DNA of 64,000 nt from Pseudomonas tritici (lineage in GTDB: Bacteria > Pseudomonadota > Gammaproteobacteria > Pseudomonadales > Pseudomonadaceae). Shown piece by piece: positions 43,808 through 52,762 of the stretch (the stretch's first letter is position 1; each line of letters starts with the position of its first letter). Below the pieces are notes generated by a model, which saw only the letters and a program-made list of their open reading frames with translations, searched no databases and had not been told where the DNA came from. The translations under genes and the position numbers were made by a program. The stretch spans positions 1,798,001-1,862,000 of the forward strand of contig NZ_CP077084.1 in NCBI RefSeq assembly GCF_014268275.3, read 5' to 3'.

Positions 43808-45430
43808 TTAGAGCTGGAACTTGCTGACCAGTGCATTGAAGGACGTGGCCAGGCGCGACAGGTCCTGGCTGGCGGCATTGGTCTGGTTGGCACCGGCGGC
43901 CGTCTGGGTGGACAGGTCCTGGATGTTCAGCAGGTTGCGGTCCACTTCGCGAGCCACTTGGGCCTGCTCCTCCGACGCGGAGGCGATCACCAGGTTGCGT
44001 TCATTGATCATCGACACACTGGCGGTGATGCGTTGCAGCGCTTCACCGGCGTTCTGTGCCAGGGTCTGGGTATTGTTGGCCCAGGTCAGGCTCTTGTTCA
44101 TTGCCGCGACCGCACCATCAGCGCCGATTTGCACTTCGCCAATCATTTTTTCGATGTCGACGGTGGAGATCTGAGTGCGATGCGCCAGTGCACGCACCTC
44201 ATCGGCGACCACTGCAAAACCGCGACCTTGCTCGCCCGCGCGGGCCGCTTCGATGGCGGCATTGAGGGCCAGCAGGTTGGTCTGGTCGGCGATGCCACGG
44301 ATCACATCGATCACCTTGCCGATTTCCCGCACTTGCCCGGCGAGATCTGCGACCGATTGCGTGGAATCGTTGATTTCACTCACCATCGAACTCATGCCGG
44401 ACACGGCCTGTTCGACTTGCTGGCGACCGTCCTCGGCCTCGGTGGTGGCCTGGCGCGAAGCCTCCGAGGTCGATACGGCGTTGCTCGCCACTTCGTCCAC
44501 CGCAGCGGTCATCTGGTTCACCGCCGTAGCGGCCTGTTGGATTTCATCATTCTGACGGGTCAGACCACGGCTGCTTTCATCGGTGACCGCACTCAATTCT
44601 TCGGCGGCTGAAGCGAGCTGGTCGGAAGCGTTGGCGATTTCCACCAGGGTGCTCTTCAAACCGCCCTGCATATCCGCCAGTGCCATCAGCAATTGCCCGG
44701 CTTCGTCGGTGCGTTCGGTGAGGATGGCCTGGGTCAGGTCGCCCTTGGCAATGCGTTGTGCGCTTTCCACAGCCTGGGCGATAGGGCGGGTGATCAGGCG
44801 GGTGATCAACACGCCAATGGTGAGGGCAATGATGAAGGCCAGGACAATGCCACTGATCATCCACGCCAACGCACTGCCGCGCAGCTCATCGGCGGCGACG
44901 GCGCCTTCCTTGATCTGGCGGCTATTGGATTCGATCATCACGCGGATCAACTCGCGCGCCTGACGGAAGAGTTCGTTGTTGGCGGTGTTGAGCTGGGTGC
45001 GGGCCTGTTCGACCTGGCCGCTGTCGAGCAGCGCCATGATGCGTTCGGAGCTGCTGGTATAAGCGGGCCAAATCTGGTCGAGTTTGTCTCCCGCCGCCCG
45101 TTCGTCATCTTCCAGCGGTGTTGCGCGGTAGGTAGCGTAAGCCGCCTGGCTGCGCTTAAGTTCGTTGGCGATGTCCTGGCGCACGCGATCGCGGTCCTGG
45201 GCGGAGACGTCGCCTTTGCTTGCATCCATCAATCGGTACAGGCCCCGGTTATGCGCGACCAAGCCATTGAGGGTGGCCGCCGTGTTGCTGACGGACACCA
45301 GATTGTTGGAGAACGTCTGCTCCAATGCCGTGGCGAGGCGCACCACCCCTTTGATCCCCAGCAGGCCGACCCCGAGGGTGACCAGCGCACATAGAAGGAA
45401 TGAAAGCAGCAGTTTGGTAGATATTTTCAT
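43808..45430 (-). CDS. Methyl-accepting chemotaxis protein with four-helix-bundle sensor
   Basis: 540 residues from the ATG at 45430. Membrane helix 1 ([20 protein letters not shown]), a periplasmic 4HB sensor of about 150 residues, helix 2 ([20 protein letters not shown]), HAMP ([20 protein letters not shown]) and the signalling domain with the hairpin tip [20 protein letters not shown] then DEVRALAHR. No C-terminal CheR-binding pentapeptide seen. Ligand unknown; 4HB sensors commonly detect organic acids or amino acids. Confidence 0.92.
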   Translation of the reverse strand: MKISTKLLLSFLLCALVTLGVGLLGIKGVVRLATALEQTFSNNLVSVSNTAATLNGLVAHNRGLYRLMDASKGDVSAQDRDRVRQDIANELKRSQAAYATYRATPLEDDERAAGDKLDQIWPAYTSSSERIMALLDSGQVEQARTQLNTANNELFRQARELIRVMIESNSRQIKEGAVAADELRGSALAWMISGIVLAFIIALTIGVLITRLITRPIAQAVESAQRIAKGDLTQAILTERTDEAGQLLMALADMQGGLKSTLVEIANASDQLASAAEELSAVTDESSRGLTRQNDEIQQAATAVNQMTAAVDEVASNAVSTSEASRQATTEAEDGRQQVEQAVSGMSSMVSEINDSTQSVADLAGQVREIGKVIDVIRGIADQTNLLALNAAIEAARAGEQGRGFAVVADEVRALAHRTQISTVDIEKMIGEVQIGADGAVAAMNKSLTWANNTQTLAQNAGEALQRITASVSMINERNLVIASASEEQAQVAREVDRNLLNIQDLSTQTAAGANQTNAASQDLSRLATSFNALVSKFQL

Positions 45431-45692
45431 GAGTCGAGTCCGGCCATAGTCGCGAAGGGCGCACGGTAGAGCCTGTCTGGTCTCGTGCGATGCCATAGTG
45501 ACATCATCGCAATTGGCAAAGTTTCGGGCTAGCTAAATTTACTGAAACGTTAAAGTGCGCGCAGATGTATCAAGCTATTGCGGAAACGCACCAGATTCGG
45601 TTTTTGATGTCAGATATTTCGTCATTCAGTGAAAGCTGAATGCCGCCCTTCAGCGTCGCTGGAGGTGCTCTTCCGCGGTCCAGGAGGCCGCC

Positions 45693-46055
45693 ATGTATCG
45701 ACGACTGCTGCTCAGTGCTTTACTCGGTCTGACCCTTTCTGCCTGTGTGCCCTATTACGATGGAGGCCAGAGCTACTACCGATCCGAGGTCTACACCTCA
45801 CCGGCGCCGGTGTACTACTACGGCGGTGGCGCGGCGTACCCTTACCGCCGTGACTACTACCCTTCGCCGCGTTATTACGCGCCACAACCGCGTTATTACT
45901 CGGCACCGCGTTATTACCAGCCAGCGCCGCGCTACTACGGGCCGCGTGCTGGCTACCGGCCTTATCCGAACCAGGGGTGGGGCGGCGATCGGTGGGGCAA
46001 TGGCGGGCATGGACGCGGCTCCGACCATGGAGGTGGCCGCGGCGGTCACCGTTGA
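45693..46055 (+). CDS. Tyrosine/arginine-rich repeat lipoprotein, unknown function
   Basis: 120 residues. Lipobox LTLSACVPYY after a short signal peptide. The mature part is a low-complexity array of PRYYxxxPRYY-type repeats (SPRYYAPQPRYYSAPRYYQP, APRYYGPRAGYRPY) and a glycine-rich tail ending GGGRGGHR. Four to five near-tandem RYY units of 7-8 residues. No known domain. Followed by a terminator. Confidence 0.75.
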   Translation: MYRRLLLSALLGLTLSACVPYYDGGQSYYRSEVYTSPAPVYYYGGGAAYPYRRDYYPSPRYYAPQPRYYSAPRYYQPAPRYYGPRAGYRPYPNQGWGGDRWGNGGHGRGSDHGGGRGGHR

Positions 46056-46070
46056 CAGGCCAGTATTGCA

Positions 46071-46098
46071 AGCGGCGCATGAAGCGCCGCTTTTTTTT
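46071..46098 (+). terminator. Terminator after the RYY-repeat lipoprotein gene
   Basis: AGCGGCGC, loop ATGAA, GCGCCGCT then seven more T. Confidence 0.9.
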
Positions 46099-46110
46099 GG
46101 GCGCCAATAA

Positions 46111-47223
46111 TCAGTAATCAGACAAGTCCGCCAACGGATGGCGGCCGTCCCACGCCTTGTTGAAATGCGCCTGCACCACCTTTTCTGGGACGGTATTGAT
46201 ATCGGGCCAATGCCAATGGGGCGTCTGGTCCTTGTCGATCAACCGTGCGCGTACCCCTTCGCTGAATTCGGGGTGACGGCAGCAATTGAGGCTCATGGTG
46301 TATTCCATCTGGAACACCTGGGCCAGCGACAGATGCCGGGCGCGCTCGATCTGTTCCCACACCAGGTGCGCGGTCAGTGGGCAGCCCTCGCTTAGCGTCT
46401 TGCCGGCACGGCTGAACAGTGGATCGGCGTGCTCACGCAGTTGGCTCAAGGCACGCCAGGCACACCGCACATCGCCTACGTCCAACCATTCGTCGATCTG
46501 CGCCCGCCGTGGCAGCCATTGCGCTTCGGGTTGTTGATCGACGGCTTCCTGGGCGAGCGACTTGAGCAGGCTATTGAGCTGCATCGAGGTCTGTTCCTGC
46601 CAGTTCAGTTGCAGCAGGCCATCGAGCAGTTCGTCTTGTTGATCATCGCGCAGGAAACGGTCGGCCAGGCCAAGGTCCAGGGCGTCGCGACCGTTGATAT
46701 GTGCGCCGGTAAGGCCCAGGAACACACCGAGCTTGCCCGGCAGGCGCGACAGGAACCCGCTGGCGCCTACGTCCGGATACAAGCCGATACTGATCTCCGG
46801 CATCGCCAACCGGCTGCTCGGGGTGACGATACGCACCGACGCGCTTTGCAGCAGGCCCATGCCGCCACCCAGCACATAGCCGTGGCCCCAGCAAATAAGC
46901 GGTTTGGGGTAGGTGTGCAGGCGGTAGTCGAGGCGGTATTCCGCGGCGAAAAACTGCGCAGCCAGTGGCGGCACCTCGCCGGGATGTTCACGGCAGGCCT
47001 GGGCCAGGCTGCGTACTTCGCCTCCAGCGCAAAAGGCTTTGGGCCCATTGCCGCGCAACAGTACGCAGACGATATTCGGATCCTTGGCCCAGGCATCCAG
47101 GCGTTCGCCCAAGGCCAAAATCATCGACAGGGAGAGGGCATTAAGGGACTTTTCAGCATCGAGGCTGGCGATGCCAATGCGGGCACCGTCGCTGCCGGTC
47201 AGCTCTTCGAAGTGCAGGTTCAT
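46111..47223 (-). CDS. 3-hydroxyisobutyryl-CoA hydrolase-like enoyl-CoA hydratase family protein
   Basis: 370 residues, longer than ordinary crotonases (about 260), matching the HIBYL-CoA hydrolase branch used in valine degradation. N-terminal ASLDAEKSLNALSLSMILAL, oxyanion region FCAGGEVRSLA and ICWGHGYVLGGGMGLLQSA, PEISIGLYPDVGASGFLSRL (with the branch's catalytic-type Glu and Asp), and the C-terminal extension with YTMSLNCCRHPEFSEGVRA and RLIDKDQTPHWHW. Substrate otherwise inferred from family. Confidence 0.85.
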   Translation of the reverse strand: MNLHFEELTGSDGARIGIASLDAEKSLNALSLSMILALGERLDAWAKDPNIVCVLLRGNGPKAFCAGGEVRSLAQACREHPGEVPPLAAQFFAAEYRLDYRLHTYPKPLICWGHGYVLGGGMGLLQSASVRIVTPSSRLAMPEISIGLYPDVGASGFLSRLPGKLGVFLGLTGAHINGRDALDLGLADRFLRDDQQDELLDGLLQLNWQEQTSMQLNSLLKSLAQEAVDQQPEAQWLPRRAQIDEWLDVGDVRCAWRALSQLREHADPLFSRAGKTLSEGCPLTAHLVWEQIERARHLSLAQVFQMEYTMSLNCCRHPEFSEGVRARLIDKDQTPHWHWPDINTVPEKVVQAHFNKAWDGRHPLADLSDY

Positions 47224-47358
47224 CGTGACCTCAATCGAGAAGGTGAAGGATCAGTATGATCGCTTCGCAGGAAAGTGCCGGTGGTGTGTCAGATCAATTG
47301 ACAAGCGGAGTCGGCTTTCCTAGGGTTCGCCTCATTCTTTTATACAAGACCATTCAAC

Positions 47359-48051
47359 ATGACCGAAGACGACCGTATCAAACTCGAACCCAGCTGGAAA
47401 CACGCCCTGCGCGAGGAATTTGAGCAGCCGTATATGGCTCAGTTGCGTGAGTTCCTGCGTCAGGAACATGCCGCCGGCAAGGAGATCTACCCGCCCGGCC
47501 CGCTGATTTTCAACGCACTCAATTCCACGCCGCTGGACAAGGTAAAAGTGGTGATCCTCGGCCAGGACCCGTACCACGGCCCCGGCCAGGCTCATGGTTT
47601 GTGTTTCTCGGTGCAACCGGGCGTGCCGGCGCCGCCGTCGCTGGTGAATATCTATAAAGAGCTCAAGCGCGATCTGAACATCGACATCCCCAACCATGGC
47701 TACTTGCAAAGCTGGGCTGACCAGGGCGTGCTGATGCTCAACACCACCATGACCGTGGAGCGCGCCAACGCCAATGCGCATGCGGGCAAGGGCTGGCAGT
47801 TCTTTACTGACCGCATTATCGAAGTGGTCAGTGAGCATCAGCCGCACTTGGTGTTCCTGCTATGGGGGGCACATGCCCAGGGCAAGCAGAAGCTGATTGA
47901 TGCCACCAAGCACCTGGTGCTGACCTCGGTGCACCCGTCGCCATTGTCGGCGTATCGCGGGTTTCTGGGTTGCGGGCATTTCAGCCGCACCAACAAGTTT
48001 CTTGAGCAGAATGGCGAGACGCCGATCAATTGGGTGTTGCCACCGCTCTGA
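47359..48051 (+). CDS. ung: Uracil-DNA glycosylase
   Basis: Removes uracil from DNA. 230 residues, family 1. Water-activating loop [20 protein letters not shown] (catalytic Asp), [10 protein letters not shown] with substrate Asn region, and the minor-groove loop [20 protein letters not shown] (catalytic His). Monocistronic, divergent from the hydrolase gene at 47223. Confidence 0.96.
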   Translation: MTEDDRIKLEPSWKHALREEFEQPYMAQLREFLRQEHAAGKEIYPPGPLIFNALNSTPLDKVKVVILGQDPYHGPGQAHGLCFSVQPGVPAPPSLVNIYKELKRDLNIDIPNHGYLQSWADQGVLMLNTTMTVERANANAHAGKGWQFFTDRIIEVVSEHQPHLVFLLWGAHAQGKQKLIDATKHLVLTSVHPSPLSAYRGFLGCGHFSRTNKFLEQNGETPINWVLPPL

Positions 48052-48094
48052 GTCTCTTGGGGCGGCGGACTGCCGTTCATCGGTCACGGCTCGG

Positions 48095-48114
48095 ACCTGT
48101 TATTTCTGACAGTA
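48095..48114 (+). promoter_or_regulatory. LuxR-type (CT-N12-AG) box before the 656-residue protein gene
   Basis: ACCTGTTATTTCTGACAGTA fits the 20-bp lux/rhl box pattern CT-N12-AG. Its centre is 105 bp before the ATG at 48210; TTCAAT about 30 bp downstream could be the -10. Confidence 0.6.
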
Positions 48115-48209
48115 TCCGGGCACTTTTTTTGCGCATTCAATAAGTATCCGGACCTGAGCGCGCTGATCGCCCGGGTCGATCCTCGATTGATTGCTCAAGG
48201 AGTGTGACC

Positions 48210-50180
48210 ATGTCTGATTCGAACGAGCCCTCAGGCCGGCGGCGCCCTCATTGGCCACGACCGGCCCCGAAGTGCAGATGCCCCTCGGTGCGCGATGACC
48301 CTGTGATACTTGAGCTGGACGCGCCTAACCCTACCCAGGCACTGGATTTAGAGTGGGACGAAGCGGCTCGGACCTTGCCGCTTGTACTCCATGATCAGGA
48401 TCTGGAAGTCACGATTGCACGGGTCTGGCCGTTCAACCTCCATGAGGAGGACATGGTGACAACGGTGGAGTACCGTTGGGATGACGTACCTGTGCTTTCC
48501 TATCCTATTCAAGGTCCGTACAACCCTGACGACTACTTTCCGTTAGTGCAGTATTTATCCAAGTCGATCTTGTCGCCCGAGGGCATCCACCGGCTGACTT
48601 ACAATGTCAGCGCGAGGTTGATTGGGCCGACCGACTCATTTCCAACTTTCGTTAATGTCGACAAAACCGCTCCGAATGGCGGCAACCCTGGCCCGGATGT
48701 GCAGGTGGATGACGAGGCTCGCCACAAGGTGACAGATGAGTATCTAGTGACGCACGCTGGCATACCTTTTTGGCTCGCGCGTTGGTTTGATATGCGTATT
48801 GGCGATTTGATCCACGTCTATTACGGAACACTTCCCGATGTAAGCCAGGCTGCCACCTTTTGCATTACGAGAGCGCACGTGCAAGGCGCCCCCATCGCGT
48901 TCACCGTTCCCGAGGCGCACGTGCGTGCCAGCGGTCGCGGTGACAGGTTCGTGTCCTGCCGGCTTGAGGATCGAGGCGGCAATGTGGGGCAGTTTTCTGA
49001 TGCACTCAAGCTCGAGGTCTTCCCGGTTGTATTGCCGGACCTGCCTCGTCCTTTCATTGAGTTGGCTGAGCTGACAGGTGTAGTCCTCTTTGAAGATACC
49101 TGGCCGCCGAAGGCGCTGGCGGTCACCATCCCTCGGGTAGATGACGCAGAAGCAGGGGACAAGATTTATACCTATTGGAACACTCATGCTCTTGAAGTCA
49201 AGACAGTTGGCGAAGTGCAGACATGGCCCATCCCCGTGCGTGTGCCGTGGGCCATTTTTGCTGCCGGTGGCTTCTTGGCGCGCTACCCAGTGCGTGTGCG
49301 TTATGTGTATGAGCGAGGTTCAGCCTCCAAGCCATCACCCGACAGCTTTTACGAAGTTGATGGAAGGGTAGCCGGTCCGGACCCCAGCGGGCCTGATCCA
49401 ATCAATCGCAAGCTAGCCGTCCCCACTGTAAAGGGCAAGACCGGCGACAATGTGCTGACTTCCGTTGATAGCCCCGGGCCGGTGCCTGTTGAAGTGCGAT
49501 TGTTTGAAAACCCGAAAGAAGGTGAAAGCCTTGAACTGTGTTGGAACAGCGACGACGTTATCGTCGCGGCCTATGACGTTCAGCCGGGTGACGTGGCCGG
49601 GAAGTTGATCACCCTTTGGGTGCTCTGGGCAGTGGCGTCGTCCGTCAACTTCGCTGAAGTCTATTACTGGACTGACAACGGCATAAACCGGCAGCGCAGC
49701 CCTTCGACACCTGTACGGGTGAACCTCGATACCCTGACCGGCCTGAAAAGTCCGGTATTATTGAATGACAGCGACGAGTTCTTTATTGCGTGCGGGACCA
49801 AGCCGGCACCTTATGAGGGGGTATTCATTGGCGTAGGCTGGGATTTTAATCATTTCGCCATCGATGATTACCTACATTTATATTGGACAAGTTACCCGTC
49901 GAAAAATGGCAGTGGTGAGCCTTTCAGTGGCACCGATGTGTTTTTTGAGCACCGCCTGACATTGGATGATCGTGACAGAGGCCAAGTCGAGATCCGCATC
50001 CAGCCATTCAGCCTGATCACATTGCCGGGCTTGGTGACGGATTTCGGCTCGGCGGTTGTGCGGTATCGTTTGTTCAAGGCAACAGGGGAGACCGGGTTGT
50101 CCTCCAGGAAACTTATATACGTCAATTTGAAAATACCGGGTGGTGGAACGTGCCTGGGACCGCATAGTGACGGCAATTAA
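48210..50180 (+). CDS. Large beta-rich repeat protein of unknown function, member A
   Basis: 656 residues from the ATG at 48210 (AAGGAG seven bases upstream; a GTG two codons earlier is less likely). No signal peptide or membrane helix: the start MSDSNEPSGRRRPHWPRPAP is basic and proline-rich. It reads as tandem beta-sandwich units of about 110-120 residues with a recurrent pattern GDxIxxYW ... PxxVP ... A/G ... VxYxxxR (for example AGDKIYTYWNTHALEVK, then IPVRVPWAIFAAGG, YPVRVRYVYERGS). The N-terminal unit ends FVNVDKTAPNGGNPGP, a motif shared with the proteins at 50506 and 58689. No enzyme motif seen. A lux-type box and terminator flank it. Confidence 0.72.
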   Translation: MSDSNEPSGRRRPHWPRPAPKCRCPSVRDDPVILELDAPNPTQALDLEWDEAARTLPLVLHDQDLEVTIARVWPFNLHEEDMVTTVEYRWDDVPVLSYPIQGPYNPDDYFPLVQYLSKSILSPEGIHRLTYNVSARLIGPTDSFPTFVNVDKTAPNGGNPGPDVQVDDEARHKVTDEYLVTHAGIPFWLARWFDMRIGDLIHVYYGTLPDVSQAATFCITRAHVQGAPIAFTVPEAHVRASGRGDRFVSCRLEDRGGNVGQFSDALKLEVFPVVLPDLPRPFIELAELTGVVLFEDTWPPKALAVTIPRVDDAEAGDKIYTYWNTHALEVKTVGEVQTWPIPVRVPWAIFAAGGFLARYPVRVRYVYERGSASKPSPDSFYEVDGRVAGPDPSGPDPINRKLAVPTVKGKTGDNVLTSVDSPGPVPVEVRLFENPKEGESLELCWNSDDVIVAAYDVQPGDVAGKLITLWVLWAVASSVNFAEVYYWTDNGINRQRSPSTPVRVNLDTLTGLKSPVLLNDSDEFFIACGTKPAPYEGVFIGVGWDFNHFAIDDYLHLYWTSYPSKNGSGEPFSGTDVFFEHRLTLDDRDRGQVEIRIQPFSLITLPGLVTDFGSAVVRYRLFKATGETGLSSRKLIYVNLKIPGGGTCLGPHSDGN

Positions 50181-50196
50181 AACGTTGACTCAATAA

Positions 50197-50227
50197 AAGA
50201 GGGCGAAAGCCCTCTTGTTTTTTTTTG
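50197..50227 (+). terminator. Terminator after member A
   Basis: AAGAGGGC, GAAA tetraloop, GCCCTCTT, then G and a long T run, 17 bp after the stop. Confidence 0.92.
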
Positions 50228-50387
50228 TGTGGAAACGGTGACACGATTTTTGCAGCGAAACGATTCTAAAATTTAAGGCGGTGTTTAGATTAACTGGCGT
50301 TAAAAGGATCTATTTTTCCACGGGTTTGCTATTAAGGAAGGTGTTTGTGCGCAGTGTTAGTTAGAAGCATACTTTGTGCGTTTGTGC

Positions 50388-50407
50388 AGCTGTCAAAGTT
50401 AACAGGC
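50388..50407 (+). promoter_or_regulatory. LuxR-type (CT-N12-AG) box before member B
   Basis: AGCTGTCAAAGTTAACAGGC; dyad CTGTCA/TAACAG with CT-N12-AG spacing, centre 108 bp before the ATG at 50506. Confidence 0.58.
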
Positions 50408-50505
50408 TGTGCATTCAGGGTGAACGAGGTCTAATTAAGCTGTCATTCGTCTCGCGTCTCGGGCGATGAACGCGAACAGTCCCTCATTCATTGGAGTATA
50501 AAAAC

Positions 50506-52521
50506 ATGGCTAAGTCGAACAACACGCAAAAAGCCTCAGCCGAGAAAACAAAGAAGTCAAAAGCCGAGGGCGGTACCAAAGCGTACGTCGACCCCTTGGT
50601 GAGTCCTGTTCCCCATGGTCTTGCGCCCCCCGGACCTCGGGCTTTGGATGATCCGGAAGTTATCAATGCCCTTCCTCCAGTGGACGGTTTGCCGCCTAAT
50701 CTGATGAAAACTATCGTTGCGCAAACGGAAGGCGTCAACCTTGAAGTTGGTATGTGGGAAGATGCCTTTCCGCTTCCTCAAAGCATTCCTGATGTGTTTC
50801 GGATGTATGTGAATGATGTCCCTTATGGCAAGCCTATTGAGCGAGCCAAGCCATTGGCGGATCTGGAGTGGCCATTGAAATTAACCATCAATGCCGTCGA
50901 TGTTTCGAGTCATGGAGAGTATCGTGTACGTTCTGAGGTTGCTTTGGGGTCGGGTGGTAATGAGCAATCCGGTACTACCCTGGTGAACGTCGATACTATT
51001 GGCCCTGCCGGTGGGATTTTATTGGATGCTGTGACCCTGAAGGGCGGTGCGGTGGGTGGGAAAGTCACGCTGGAGTCGTTGGCCGCGAATGGGGACAAAC
51101 TTGATGTTTCTGTTCCAGGGCGTTTGATTGCACGTCTTAAGGATGAACTGTGGTTGTATGCGGATTTAACCGATGAGCAACCAATAAAAGTTGTTACCGA
51201 TCTGCCAGTTAATAATTTGCCTGTCGTTATTTCTCTCAGTAAGGATGAGATTATCGGTAAAGGCTCACGTGTAGAACACATGTCGTTTCGCTACTTTGAC
51301 TACTCCGAGAACTCAACGATTTATCCGACAAAGTTGAGAGAGGTTGAGTATGTGTTAACGCCCCAGCCGATGAACTTGACTGACCCCGCGGCACCGGCGG
51401 CACCGTGGGACCTTCGAGAAGCGCAGTTGAAATTGGTGGAAGTGCATATTTTTGGTTGGGACAATTATAGACCTGGCCAAACCCTGAACATCGACCTGGG
51501 TGGTCACGTGTTCTCGGTTGCATTGTCATCCGAGCCGACGCTTGCAAACCCCGAAAAAATTGAAATTCCATGGCTCATTCTCTTCATGGCCTATGGAATC
51601 ACCGCTGCAGGTACAGCCAACCTTCGTTACCAAGTGGTGGATGGCGGCACTCCTTCAGCATGGTCCAACGCTATTTCGGTGGCTGCAGACTTCAGTTCAG
51701 CCGCTGGAGAACCTGGAGGTCCCGGCCCCATCCGGGATTACCTACCGCTGATTACGGTAACTTCTTCCGAAGGACTCACCAACGAAATTGGACCGGGTGA
51801 TGACGGCGACGCTACTGCAGAATTTGATGTATATACGGGAGCGGTGGCGGGGCACGAGCTTCAGCTCTACTGGGCCGGAATACCGATTTTCACCCCCACT
51901 CCTCATATCGTGACACAGGCGGAGATTGACTCAGGGACGTTTACGTTCCCTATTGCTGCGGCAATCATCGCCGCAGGCCTTAACGGAGTGGACAAGCCCG
52001 TCTGGTACAGCCTGACGAACGGTGTGAACCCCAACATGGACACCTCCCTGTCTACGCTGGTTGATGTGTTTGCCAGTGAACTGAAAAACCTGGCACTGGC
52101 GGAATTCCCTAAATCCGTAAGTGCGGGCGGCACCTTGCGCTCGATCAGTTGCAAGCAGTTTGTTGAGCTTGGCATCGACACCAGAATCAAGGATGTGGTG
52201 AATCTGAAAACAGGCGACACGATCAGGCGTTTCTGGACCCTGTATGGAGAGGGCTTGACGTCCACCAACAAATTGGTCGAAGCAGAAATTCTGCCTCCGA
52301 TTGTGGTCGCAAATGATCACAGCCTACCGGGCCACGATGGCGAAGAATTCGTCGCGGATTTCGCCACGTATGTCCAGCCAGCGGTTTTGGGGCGAGTTGA
52401 GTTCTATTACACCGTACTCAAAGCCGATGGGGTGACGATGGGCCAAGCCCTACCGACGATTCTTTATGTCAGCCGTCGTAACGCCGATAACACCGTTTGC
52501 GGTGCTCTGCCTACGCCTTGA
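50506..52521 (+). CDS. Large beta-rich repeat protein of unknown function, member B
   Basis: 671 residues from the ATG at 50506 (GGAG ten bases upstream). The N-terminus is a lysine-rich, disordered tail (MAKSNNTQKASAEKTKKSKA) rather than a signal peptide. The first beta unit (FRMYVNDVPYGKPIERAKPL ... LVNVDTIGPAGG) aligns by eye with the first unit of member A (FVNVDKTAPNGG). Later units repeat the GDxIxxFW/LYWAG ... IPW-type ... NLRYQVVDGG pattern. No cysteines of note, no membrane helix, no enzyme motif. Base composition is lower in GC than the flanking core genes. Probably a paralogue of the genes at 48210 and 58689. Confidence 0.72.
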   Translation: MAKSNNTQKASAEKTKKSKAEGGTKAYVDPLVSPVPHGLAPPGPRALDDPEVINALPPVDGLPPNLMKTIVAQTEGVNLEVGMWEDAFPLPQSIPDVFRMYVNDVPYGKPIERAKPLADLEWPLKLTINAVDVSSHGEYRVRSEVALGSGGNEQSGTTLVNVDTIGPAGGILLDAVTLKGGAVGGKVTLESLAANGDKLDVSVPGRLIARLKDELWLYADLTDEQPIKVVTDLPVNNLPVVISLSKDEIIGKGSRVEHMSFRYFDYSENSTIYPTKLREVEYVLTPQPMNLTDPAAPAAPWDLREAQLKLVEVHIFGWDNYRPGQTLNIDLGGHVFSVALSSEPTLANPEKIEIPWLILFMAYGITAAGTANLRYQVVDGGTPSAWSNAISVAADFSSAAGEPGGPGPIRDYLPLITVTSSEGLTNEIGPGDDGDATAEFDVYTGAVAGHELQLYWAGIPIFTPTPHIVTQAEIDSGTFTFPIAAAIIAAGLNGVDKPVWYSLTNGVNPNMDTSLSTLVDVFASELKNLALAEFPKSVSAGGTLRSISCKQFVELGIDTRIKDVVNLKTGDTIRRFWTLYGEGLTSTNKLVEAEILPPIVVANDHSLPGHDGEEFVADFATYVQPAVLGRVEFYYTVLKADGVTMGQALPTILYVSRRNADNTVCGALPTP

Positions 52522-52538
52522 AAGCGTCGCCAGGTATG

Positions 52539-52564
52539 AACCGTCATGGGTAGCCGTGACGGTT
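52539..52564 (+). terminator. Terminator after member B
   Basis: AACCGTCA, ten-base loop, TGACGGTT, followed nine bases later by a run of six T. Confidence 0.75.
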
Positions 52565-52762
52565 TGTACCGTTCTTTTTTCGCGAGCCATTGCCGGCTCA
52601 AACATCACGACCTGCCGTGATTAAGGAAAGTCCTACTCCGCCCCTGGACTATCCCTACATGGGCTTCCCTGCCTGATACGTACCCTTGCCGCTTCTGAAA
52701 GCCAGAGTCGATGGTCCTTTAAATCGCTTGGCTTGTTCAGTCACCGACTAGAGGTACTAAAC

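Larger units (their letters stand above)
50181..50505. other. Intergenic region between members A and B
   Basis: No gene; AT-rich compared with the neighbours. Holds the member A terminator, the lux-type box at 50388-50407 and the member B promoter, with CTAATT at 50431 as a possible -10. Confidence 0.6.
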
